DNA of 64,000 nt, from NCBI RefSeq assembly GCF_017873965.1, contig NZ_JAGGKT010000001.1:558001-622000 (forward strand), in the 5' to 3' direction. Every line of letters begins with the position of its first letter. Within the stretch, counting starts at the first letter, position 1. The notes under the pieces are model-generated. The model did no database searches. It was given only the letters and a program-made list of their open reading frames with translations, and was not told the origin of the DNA. This document shows positions 17,361-24,228 of this stretch, one piece after another. The position numbers and the translations under genes are program-made. This DNA is from Ammoniphilus resinae. Lineage in GTDB: Bacteria; Bacillota; Bacilli; Aneurinibacillales; RAOX-1.

Positions 17361-18077
17361 TTAAAAACCTGTAAATCCCCCAAAGATGCGAATGAGCCAA
17401 ATGGTTATATCCGTCATCTTATCTGTATATAACAAAATCCCGATTACTATCATTAACGCTCCGCCAACCTTCATGAGAATCGATGAATAACGGAGGATCC
17501 AACGGGTTCTGCCGATAAAAAAGGACATTAAAACGAAAGGCACTGCAAATCCAAGGGTATAGGCAAAGATAAATGGGACACCTTGCGAAGGGTTACTCGC
17601 ACTTAATGTTAATACGCTTGTTAAAATGGGTCCGACACAAGGGGTCCACCCTGCAGCGAAGCTAATTCCAACAAGCACAGAACCAAGATAGCCAGCAGGT
17701 TTCTGTGCAAATTCAAAGCGCTTCTCTTGCATAAACAGCGTCGGTTTGAATAGTCCAAGCATGAATAAACCCATCACTACAACTAAAATCCCTCCTAATT
17801 GACGGATTAAGTCTTGATGTTCCCGAAATAAGGAACCGATTAGAGTGGCTGTCAATCCAAGGGATATAAATATGATGGAAAACCCTAGAACAAAAAAGAG
17901 AGTGTGGGCCATGGCTTTCCTTAATACGAGTGAGCGATCGCCTCGTAGTTCGGCTACAGAAATACCGGTAATATAGGAAAGATATGATGGGTACAAAGGG
18001 AGGCAACAGGGCGAAATAAAAGACAAAAATCCTGCTGCAAAAGCCAACCATATCGTAGGATCAGCGGATGTAGTCAT
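17361..18077 (-). CDS. ccdA: Cytochrome c biogenesis protein CcdA (thiol-disulfide membrane carrier)
   Basis: A 238-aa membrane protein with six helices that passes reducing power from cytoplasmic thioredoxin across the membrane. The two redox Cys positions are in AGFLSFISPCCLPLYPSYLSY (helix 1; note CC) and AGWTPCVGPIL (helix 4). The ATG at 18077 has AAAGGAA upstream and starts directly before the first helix; the longer frame to 18218 adds an unrelated hydrophobic stretch without a ribosome site. In sporeformers it serves cytochrome c maturation and spore cortex disulfide reduction. No ccdB/resA partner lies beside it. Confidence 0.92.
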   Translation of the reverse strand: MTTSADPTIWLAFAAGFLSFISPCCLPLYPSYLSYITGISVAELRGDRSLVLRKAMAHTLFFVLGFSIIFISLGLTATLIGSLFREHQDLIRQLGGILVVVMGLFMLGLFKPTLFMQEKRFEFAQKPAGYLGSVLVGISFAAGWTPCVGPILTSVLTLSASNPSQGVPFIFAYTLGFAVPFVLMSFFIGRTRWILRYSSILMKVGGALMIVIGILLYTDKMTDITIWLIRIFGGFTGF

Positions 18078-18306
18078 CGACTCATTCCTTTCCAATTTGC
18101 AGAAACTTTTACTTCCATTAAAAAATTGTACCATAAAAAGGATGAAGATAAAAACGACAAAAAGGTGAACAGGGGTAGACCCCAAACTTAGACTGTATTT
18201 CCTGTTCTTTCTTTTCATTCCAAGTTTTTAGGGATGATAAGCCAGGATTGGGATTGTTATACTTTTAGGAAAGCAAATGGTAAAAGTGAAAAGGAGAGGA
18301 AGAAGA

Positions 18307-18753
18307 TTGAAACAAAAAATATCTTGGATTATGGTTTGCAGCCTTCTGCTATCCCTGCTCATCCCAGGTGCCGGATATGCTGCCAAGTCAGATGATATTA
18401 TTAAAACTGCATTGAAATATCGTGGGGCCCCTTATGTGTTTGGCGCACCGATGAAATACGCGCCACGGGCTTTCGACTGTTCTTCATTTACAAAGTATGT
18501 GTTTGCAAGAAATGGAATTAAGCTGCCACGGACTGCTAGTGCGCAATCAAAGAGAGGAAAGTACATACCTACATCTCGCTTGAAGAAAGGGGACTTGCTA
18601 TTTTTCAGAGTTCCCGGAAGAGGGATTGGCCACGTGGGGATTTACGCAGGTGGAAATCGAATGATACATACTTACGGTAAAGGCGGAGTTAAAGTATCAA
18701 AGATTAATGGTTATTGGCGGAGCCATTATTTAGGGGCGAAAAGAGTTATTTAA
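18307..18753 (+). CDS. Secreted NlpC/P60 cell-wall hydrolase
   Basis: A 148-aa secreted cysteine peptidase. A signal peptide (KQKISWIMVCSLLLSLL, cleavage near GYAA) is followed by a single NlpC/P60 domain with catalytic C58 in FDCSSF, H109 in GIGHVGIYAGG and a third polar residue H121. Such enzymes cut D-gamma-glutamyl-diaminopimelate bonds in peptidoglycan. TTG at 18307 is chosen since AAGGAGAGG lies 7 nt before it; the ATG at 18277 would place extra basic residues before the signal and has a poorly spaced site. No SH3 or LysM domain is present. Confidence 0.9.
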   Translation: MKQKISWIMVCSLLLSLLIPGAGYAAKSDDIIKTALKYRGAPYVFGAPMKYAPRAFDCSSFTKYVFARNGIKLPRTASAQSKRGKYIPTSRLKKGDLLFFRVPGRGIGHVGIYAGGNRMIHTYGKGGVKVSKINGYWRSHYLGAKRVI

Positions 18754-18779
18754 AAAAAGGTGCGGATGCACCTTTTTTT
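18752..18779. terminator. Bidirectional terminator
   Basis: A 12-bp stem (AAAAAAAGGTGC with GCACCTTTTTTT) and GGAT loop between convergent genes; it begins within the stop codon of the NlpC/P60 gene. Confidence 0.92.
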
Positions 18780-18802
18780 GTTTCACGGGCAACAATATTA
18801 TT

Positions 18803-19537
18803 CTACTCAATTCTACAAAATTTTCCAACACGTTCCGGGTACATCGTAATTACACCATCCACACCCAATTCAAGGGAACGTTGGATTTCCCGCCATTGGT
18901 TGACATGATAGGGGAAAACCAAAAGGCCACGCTCCCGGCTAGCTCTGACTAAGTCTCGGGTAAGAGAGATGATGGGGGGTTGAATACAGGCAGCACCTAG
19001 TTCATAAGCCATTTTCCATGGTTCTTCGAGTATTCCAAAATAAAGGAAAGAAGTTTGTATATTTGGGTTAAGGTGGCGAATACGCGAGATACTCTCCGGA
19101 TTAAAAGTGGACAGGTAAATTTGTTTTTCCATTCCATACTTACAGACCAAGCGAATGACTTCAGACTCTAAATTCTCATTTTTAATTAATAAATTTTTCA
19201 ACTCAATATTGAGAAGTATCGGAAGTTCTTTTGCCTTAATTAGGACCTCCTCAAGCGTCGGGATTTTTAAATGAGCGAACCGGGGGTGAAACCAGGAACC
19301 GGCACTTAGGGCCTTAATTTCCTTCAAAGTATAATTTTTCACCAACCCACGACCATTTGTTGTTCGATTGACACGAAAATCGTGGATGACAACTGGGTAC
19401 CCATCCTTGGTTAGTTGAACATCCAGTTCTAAACCAGACGCTCCTAAACGGAGAGCCTCTTTAAAAGCCGGGAAGGTATTTTCCGGGTAGCGGTGTGCGG
19501 CACCACGGTGAGCAAAGATCAGAAAGTCACGTTTCAT
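18803..19537 (-). CDS. Glycerophosphodiester phosphodiesterase
   Basis: A 244-aa cytoplasmic enzyme (no signal peptide) of the GDPD family that splits glycerophosphodiesters to glycerol-3-phosphate and an alcohol. Seen motifs: FAHRGAAHRYPENT (catalytic His-Arg and Glu), LELDVQLTKDGYPVVIHD (metal Glu/Asp and second His) and LLNIELK. ATG at 19537 has GGTGGGA upstream and puts the HRG motif about ten residues in, as usual. It is the UgpQ-like short form. Monocistronic, convergent with the NlpC/P60 gene. Confidence 0.92.
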   Translation of the reverse strand: MKRDFLIFAHRGAAHRYPENTFPAFKEALRLGASGLELDVQLTKDGYPVVIHDFRVNRTTNGRGLVKNYTLKEIKALSAGSWFHPRFAHLKIPTLEEVLIKAKELPILLNIELKNLLIKNENLESEVIRLVCKYGMEKQIYLSTFNPESISRIRHLNPNIQTSFLYFGILEEPWKMAYELGAACIQPPIISLTRDLVRASRERGLLVFPYHVNQWREIQRSLELGVDGVITMYPERVGKFCRIE

Positions 19538-19683
19538 TGAAAATCCCACCAGTTTCCGAAAGACCATTTGGATTGTTCTTCAATCATTTTATGTTTATTC
19601 CTTTTATCTATGTCTGTCAGTTTGATTTTCACTCATAGAAAAGGATTTGAATGAAAAAAATGTGGCAAATGTGCTAATGGTGT

Positions 19684-19713
19684 TTGATATTTATAGGGAC
19701 AAGTTGGTATACT
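19684..19713 (+). promoter_or_regulatory. Sigma-A promoter of the selenoprotein operon
   Basis: TTGATA (19684-19689), 18-nt spacer, TATACT (19708-19713), 38 nt before the peroxiredoxin start. No operator was recognised. Confidence 0.65.
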
Positions 19714-19751
19714 AGAAATTGATTTGAAGAATAAAAGGAGGGAATTACCAG

Positions 19752-20252
19752 ATGCCAAAAGGAGCAACTGAAACGGCTACCTTAAAGGTTGGGGACAAAG
19801 CACCTGACTTTACTGCACCAGCACATGGTGGCCGCACTATTAACCTTAGCGACTACATTGGTAAGAAAAATGTCTTTATCGCATTTTATCCTTTAGATTG
19901 GACCCCTGTCTGAGGAGCGCAGATGCCTTCTTACGAGGACGACTTGTCCAAGTTTGAAGAGTATGATACCCAGGTTCTGGGTATTAGCGTAGATTCTATC
20001 CCAAGTCATGAAGCTTGGCAGAAATCAATCGGTGGTATTACATATCCACTCGTATCTGATTTTTATCCACATGGAGCCATTGCAGAAAAGTTTGGTGTGC
20101 TTCGTAAAGAAGCAGGCGCACCTGCTTATGGCGCTGCTGAACGCGCTTTGTTTATTATTGACAAAGAAGGCGTTGTTCAGTTCATTGACGTTCATCCAAT
20201 CGGTGAACAACCAGATAACGAAGAATTGTATGAAGTGTTAAGAAAGCTGTAA
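19752..20252 (+). CDS. Selenocysteine-containing peroxiredoxin (in-frame TGA at 19911)
   Basis: Reading through TGA 19911-19913 as Sec54 gives a 166-aa peroxiredoxin. The TGA stands exactly at the peroxidatic position in PLDWTPVU (family motif PxxxTxxC, P47/T51/U54), and the frame continues with [11 protein letters not shown] and the rest of an AhpC/TSA fold, including R131 in [11 protein letters not shown]. No Cys exists anywhere, so there is no resolving thiol and an external reductant is needed. It would reduce peroxides. RBS AAGGAGGG lies 9 nt before the ATG. A shorter product from the ATG at 19923 would lack the active site. The GrdB-like selenoprotein follows after 16 nt. Confidence 0.93.
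19933..19953 (+). promoter_or_regulatory. Candidate SECIS hairpin of the peroxiredoxin
   Basis: GGAC/GTCC pair around the loop GACTT, extended by an AC/GT pair beyond a 2x2 internal loop; the apical loop begins 28 nt after the TGA and starts with G. Position fits bacterial SECIS rules, but the stem is short. Confidence 0.5.
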
Positions 20253-20268
20253 AGGGGATCAGCTCAGT

Positions 20269-20970
20269 ATGGAGATGTCCAGAAAAGCCATCCCTTATAC
20301 TCCAAACGATAAATCGCTAAAAGATATGACGATCATGATTGTTTCGACCTCGGGAGTACACCTGAAGGATCAGGAGCCGTTTAGCACGGACACTGCTCAG
20401 GGGGATTCGACATTTCGGGTCATTCCTGGTGATGTAAGGGCGCAGGACTTAACTGTTACCCATGCAGCACCAAAAGAGCACTATAACACCGATGCTCCGA
20501 AGGAAGACATTAACTGTGTTTTTCCAATAGATCGGCTAAGAGAATTGGCTGATCAAGGAATCATCCAGGGGGTCGCCGAAAAGCATGTGACCATGATGGG
20601 CTATGCGATGCGGCTTAAGCAGATTAATGAAGTAACGATTCCTGCTGTAGCGAAAGAAGTTGTTCGTTCTAAGGCGGATGCGGTGCTTCTGACAGCTGGC
20701 TGACCACTTTGCCATCGCACTGTAGTTACAGTGCAGCGTGCTATAGAGGCTCAGGGGATTCCGACTGTTTTGGTTACCCTTGATGTGGAACAATCAGGAT
20801 TAATGCGCCCGCCGCGCGCGATTCATCCAAAAGGCTTTGCGTTCGGCCATTCGCTAGGCAAACCTAACGATAAGGAAACCCAAACCAAAGTTATCACCGC
20901 CGCGTTGGAGCAATTGGTCACAAAACAAGAACCAGGACAAATTCATCTGATGGATTTTCCAGGTTATTAA
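20269..20970 (+). CDS. GrdB-family selenoprotein, short form (in-frame TGA at 20701)
   Basis: Translation through TGA 20701-20703 as Sec145 yields 233 aa. The Sec lies in LLTAGUPLCHRT, a UxxC redox motif (C148) matching the position of Sec in selenoprotein B of glycine/sarcosine/betaine reductase; further family-like segments are GDSTFRVIPGD, EDINCVFPIDRLREL and EKHVTMMGYA. The protein is much shorter than catalytic GrdB (over 400 aa), and no GrdA, GrdE or GrdC/D genes are nearby, so classic glycine reductase is unlikely. Substrate unknown; its operon partner suggests a redox or detoxification role. AAAGGGG stands 11 nt before the ATG. Confidence 0.92.
20717..20734 (+). promoter_or_regulatory. 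SECIS element of the GrdB-like gene
   Basis: GCACTGT and ACAGTGC form a perfect 7-bp stem around the loop AGTT. The loop begins 21 nt after the TGA and has G at its second position, as expected for a SelB-binding bacterial SECIS. Confidence 0.85.
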
Positions 20971-20980
20971 GAAAAGTGGA

Positions 20981-21003
20981 AAGGCTGTCCTATGGACAGC
21001 CTT
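20981..21003 (+). terminator. Terminator of the selenoprotein operon
   Basis: AAGGCTGTCC/GGACAGCCTT, 10-bp stem, 3-nt loop, followed by six T. It lies 10 nt after the GrdB-like stop and closes a two-gene transcript. Confidence 0.92.
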
Positions 21004-21150
21004 TTTTATGTCCTTTTCTATGCTAATAATCTAAACCGTGAAATAGTAGTCTGACTACGATGCATGCCGTTCTTTGTTCTTACAGTGTTGACATCCACGT
21101 ATGCCGAGGTTAAAGTTAAAGGGGAAGCCAGGAGGTAAGGAGGGTGCCTT

Positions 21151-21591
21151 TTGAGCAACAAAAACATAACTAAAAAAGAATTTATGGCTCAAGATATTAA
21201 AAGCTTATATTTAAAAAAAGAATCAATTGTTACCGTACAACCGGATTGGACATTAGAAAGAGCAATGTTAAAACTAATTCGTTCGGGATATTCATCCGTA
21301 CCTGTGATCAATTCAAGTGATCAAGTAGAGGGATTAATTAGTAAAACATTAATTCTAGATTTTATGAGAGAAAACCAACATATAAAATACAATGATCTTC
21401 CAAATTATTCTGTTCATCAAGCAATGAATAAGAATTACATGGGGATTTGGGAGAATACCCCACTTTCTTTCGCTCTGGAGTTAATGATCACTTTACCTTA
21501 TGTACCAATTATAGATCAAAAGAACATCTTTCTAGGAATTCTAACCCGCCAAGCTGTACTGCAAGTGATCTTAAAATATTTAAGCGAATAA
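21151..21591 (+). CDS. Two-CBS-domain protein (CbpB/DarB-like)
   Basis: A 146-aa protein made almost entirely of a tandem CBS pair (about residues 10-75 and 85-146). Size and layout resemble YkuL/DarB of Bacillus subtilis and CbpB of Listeria, which bind cyclic di-AMP or nucleotides and control the stringent enzyme Rel. Typical CBS segments are TLERAMLKLIRSGYSSVPVI and FLGILTRQAVLQVI. TTG start with AAGGAGGG 6 nt upstream. Ligand is not deducible here. Confidence 0.75.
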   Translation: MSNKNITKKEFMAQDIKSLYLKKESIVTVQPDWTLERAMLKLIRSGYSSVPVINSSDQVEGLISKTLILDFMRENQHIKYNDLPNYSVHQAMNKNYMGIWENTPLSFALELMITLPYVPIIDQKNIFLGILTRQAVLQVILKYLSE

Positions 21592-21619
21592 AAAAACTCC
21601 TGAGTGTCAGGAGTTTTTT
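21591..21619. terminator. Bidirectional terminator
   Basis: A 13-bp stem of A-tract plus ACTCCTGA with its complement and a GTG loop, between the convergent CBS and MFS genes and touching both stop codons. Confidence 0.9.
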
Positions 21620-22884
21620 TATTTTGCCGGTATCTTTTTAAACAGAGTAGACGGTACAGAAGGAGAAGCTTTTGTCTCTTTGCCTTTGGTTTTGTTCCCC
21701 GCACCGGGTTTGATTAAAAAGAAGGTTAAAACCCAGATTAAGGCAGCAAGTCCTGCTACGGATAAAAACATAAACCGGTGAGAAATTTCCATCAACCAAC
21801 CAAAGACTGGTGGTCCAACTGCTACTCCCAAAAAACGAAGGCTATTATATAAGGAAGTAATCATTCCTCTTTCCGATTTGGCGACGGCTCCGGTGATCAA
21901 TGTGTTTAAACAGGGAAGTACTAATCCATTTCCAATACTGCTAATGGTTAGAAGGCCGATCATCAGATAGATTTGTTTGAAAAAGGCAACGGCAACTAAG
22001 GACCCTGTCATAAGCAGTAAACCAATGAGCATTAATTTACGCATCAAAGGTTTATTTTGCTTAATGCGTCCACCTGTGATATAGGATGTTGTCACCGTTC
22101 CCATAAGTGGGATGGCAAGAATTAAACCTTTAAGCATTCCATCCACTTTGTAGTTTGTTTCTAAAACATCGGATAGGTAAAAAAGTACTCCGAATAAAAT
22201 AAATAAACCAGTGGCACCAACGACAAAAGCTGTGATTAACCAACTGCCCTGTTTCTTGAAAATTTCTTTGATGGAGTTGATATATTGTTTTAAAGGTTTG
22301 GGTTTGGGAGGCTTTGATTCTTTAACAAAAAACCACACGGCAAGTGCAGTGAAAAAGCATAGGACAGGGAAGGCAAAGAACACGGCGTACCAAACCAACA
22401 GGGCTATGAGGGAACCGAGGATAGGTGATAGGACCTTTCCTAGACCATTTGTTGCCTCGATAAGGCCGAGGGCTTTTGATTCTTTTCCACCTGAATACAA
22501 GTCTCCAATTAATGCCATGGCGATAGGTGCAGTTCCAGCAGCCCCGATGCCCTGGATAATACGAGAGATTAGAATAATCGGATAGGCATCAGACATGAGC
22601 CACGCGGCTACCCCTGCAGAAACCCCTCCAAGCCCGTACAAAATAAGTGCAGGTACAATAATGATTTTACGTCCGAAGCGGTCGGATAGATATCCTACCA
22701 ATGGGATGATCAAACCTGCAGCAAAGGAAAAAGCCGTAATGATTAAGCTCACTTGAAATTGGGTTAAGTTTAGTTTTTCTTCCATGGTTGGCAGAACGGG
22801 AACGATCATTGAGTTACCTAGTACCATAACAAGAGGAATAGCAGCAATAACAGGTAGTTCAAGAATTTTGCTTCCTTGCGACAA
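21619..22884 (-). CDS. MFS transporter, drug-efflux type
   Basis: A 421-aa membrane protein with twelve hydrophobic helices. The loop motif GYLSDRFGRKIIIVPALI after helix 2 and the helix-5 segment LGLIEATNGLGKVLSPILGSLIA are those of the DHA1 drug:proton antiporters. A TTG at 22884 is preferred (GGGGAG 9 nt upstream); the TTG at 22893 directly abuts that site. Substrate unknown. The Ser/Lys-rich C-terminal tail is short and cytoplasmic. No regulator is adjacent. Confidence 0.85.
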   Translation of the reverse strand: MSQGSKILELPVIAAIPLVMVLGNSMIVPVLPTMEEKLNLTQFQVSLIITAFSFAAGLIIPLVGYLSDRFGRKIIIVPALILYGLGGVSAGVAAWLMSDAYPIILISRIIQGIGAAGTAPIAMALIGDLYSGGKESKALGLIEATNGLGKVLSPILGSLIALLVWYAVFFAFPVLCFFTALAVWFFVKESKPPKPKPLKQYINSIKEIFKKQGSWLITAFVVGATGLFILFGVLFYLSDVLETNYKVDGMLKGLILAIPLMGTVTTSYITGGRIKQNKPLMRKLMLIGLLLMTGSLVAVAFFKQIYLMIGLLTISSIGNGLVLPCLNTLITGAVAKSERGMITSLYNSLRFLGVAVGPPVFGWLMEISHRFMFLSVAGLAALIWVLTFFLIKPGAGNKTKGKETKASPSVPSTLFKKIPAK

Positions 22885-23043
22885 TTGGTTCAACTCCCCG
22901 TATATAATGGCATTAAGTAGTATTACCTTATTAAGTTATTTTCCCCCGTAAATAATTGGAAGCAATACAACAACCTTTTGTGTGTTTATTCGTCTAAAAA
23001 TAAATGAAGATTTTTAGTTAGAATTCATAATGGAGTGATTCAA

Positions 23044-23550
23044 ATGAATAAGTGGATGGCAACGGCGATTGTAACTTGCCTAATTTTAACCGGGTGCCAG
23101 CCAAAGGCAGCTGTAGAAACGAAAATGACGGAAAAAGTTGAAGAGGGAATTTCCACAGCCCCAACTGTTGAGGAGAGGGGAGTAACAGAGCAACAGGCCG
23201 AAGTTTCAGATCCTTATTTTCAAATTCAAATCGGAATGTCAGAGTCAGAAATTCGGGGGTTGTTTGGAGGATACTTCGTTATGGTTAAAAATATTATGAC
23301 GGGGACCAAATCGTGGAGATTTGACATTGGAACCAAAGAAAATTATCAGTTTGATGATCAAGGGATCGACCAGGTAGATTTAGAAGGTTTAAAAAATGGA
23401 TCGATAAAGAAAATTTTGTTTGTCGATTGGACTGAGGAAGCGAAGGTAGGCTCGGCCACCATGTTTGAAGTTACATCGGATCAGAAGGAATATAATGAAT
23501 ATCGGCTAGATGAAAAAGGAGAAGTGGAGAAGTTTACGAAAAGCTTTTAA
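23044..23550 (+). CDS. Lipoprotein of unknown function
   Basis: A 168-aa protein with lipobox LTGC (Cys18). The mature part begins with a Glu/Thr-rich linker (about 25-55), then a compact domain with FQIQIGMSESEIRGLFGG and FDDQGIDQVDL, vaguely like SmpA/BamE-type lipoproteins. GGAG 8 nt before the ATG at 23044; the GTG at 23035 overlaps that site. Transcribed alone and closed by a strong hairpin 90 nt downstream. Function not assigned. Confidence 0.75.
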   Translation: MNKWMATAIVTCLILTGCQPKAAVETKMTEKVEEGISTAPTVEERGVTEQQAEVSDPYFQIQIGMSESEIRGLFGGYFVMVKNIMTGTKSWRFDIGTKENYQFDDQGIDQVDLEGLKNGSIKKILFVDWTEEAKVGSATMFEVTSDQKEYNEYRLDEKGEVEKFTKSF

Positions 23551-23640
23551 TTCCGTATTTAACTTTCCTATTTCTTTGATCTGTGGTATTTTTAAAAGTG
23601 AATAAGTAGCTTTTGTTATAGGTGAGAGTAAAAATGATTA

Positions 23641-23674
23641 CGCCTACATGGTTTCGCATGTAGGCGCTTTTTTT
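23641..23674 (+). terminator. Terminator after the lipoprotein gene
   Basis: CGCCTACATG/CATGTAGGCG, 10-bp perfect stem, 6-nt loop, then C and seven T. Confidence 0.92.
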
Positions 23675-23740
23675 GTTGCATGACAAAGAGCGGAAATTTC
23701 CACTTTACTGTATAGTTTATATCCAAGGGTTTTCTTTCAT

Positions 23741-23829
23741 AAAAAAAATTCCACTGCTAAATATTAGCAGTGGAAAAAGATAGGAGTGGAGAGAAACCAT
23801 AACTTACAATAACTGCTAGTTAAGGTGTT
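23741..23829 (-). ncRNA. Candidate small RNA, about 88 nt
   Basis: In a 408-nt gap without a gene, the minus strand has a complete transcription unit: a sigma-A promoter (23864-23836), a start near 23829, then after about 55 nt a perfect 12-bp terminator stem (23775-23764 with 23760-23749) followed by eight T (complement of 23748-23741). No ribosome site or convincing reading frame is present in the transcript. Targets are unknown. Confidence 0.55.
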
Positions 23830-23835
23830 AAGATT

Positions 23836-23864
23836 ATTATAAAGCATAAAGTAAGCGGTTTCAA
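23836..23864 (-). promoter_or_regulatory. Sigma-A promoter of the candidate small RNA
   Basis: Minus strand TTGAAA (23864-23859), 17-nt spacer, perfect TATAAT (23841-23836). Confidence 0.65.
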
Positions 23865-23958
23865 ATACTTTTTTTGAAAATTGAATAGATTTTTTTTATA
23901 AGACTCCAGCTTGTAAAGAAAAGGATGAGTTTTTAAAATGGTGGAAGGGGGAATTGCC

Positions 23959-24207
23959 ATGAAATATTTCGTTTATATGCTTCGCTGCAGCGATCAGAGC
24001 TTATATACTGGGATTACCAATGACATAGAGAGACGTTTGGATCAGCATAACAAAGGAAAAGCATCAAAATATACACGCGCGCGGACCCCTGTTCAACTCG
24101 TTTATCAGGAGGAATGCGTGGATAAGTCATCTGCACTTATTCGTGAACATGAGATTAAAAAATACAGTAAACAGAGGAAAGAAATCATGGCCTCAAAAAA
24201 AGAATAG
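23959..24207 (+). CDS. GIY-YIG domain protein (YhbQ/UPF0213 type)
   Basis: An 82-aa single-domain protein: YFVYMLRCSDQSLYTGIT is the GIY-YIG motif (here VYM..YTG), with R32 and E64-like residues in ERRLDQHN and LIREHEIKKYS. Family members have weak nuclease activity; the physiological role is unsettled. ATG at 23959 follows GGAAGGGGG; an in-frame ATG at 23938 lacks a site. Ends in a bidirectional terminator shared with gntK. Confidence 0.9.
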   Translation: MKYFVYMLRCSDQSLYTGITNDIERRLDQHNKGKASKYTRARTPVQLVYQEECVDKSSALIREHEIKKYSKQRKEIMASKKE

Positions 24208-24228
24208 CGAGAGGTTTTCCGCTATTCT
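24201..24228. terminator. Bidirectional terminator GIY-YIG / gntK
   Basis: AGAATAGCG/CGCTATTCT stem with 10-nt loop, flanked by A and T tracts on both sides; convergent stop codons lie inside the element. Confidence 0.9.

Noticed and set aside
19923-20252. Separate gene starting at ATG 19923 after the peroxiredoxin TGA
   Set aside because: No ribosome site before 19923, and the sequence before the TGA is the first half of the same peroxiredoxin; readthrough as Sec explains both halves.
20731-20970. Separate gene starting at GTG 20731 after the second TGA
   Set aside because: The GTG lies inside the SECIS stem without a ribosome site; it is the C-terminal part of the GrdB-like selenoprotein.
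23777-23829. Short peptide frame in the candidate small RNA (starting near 23800)
   Set aside because: No ribosome site, and the frame runs through the terminator stem.
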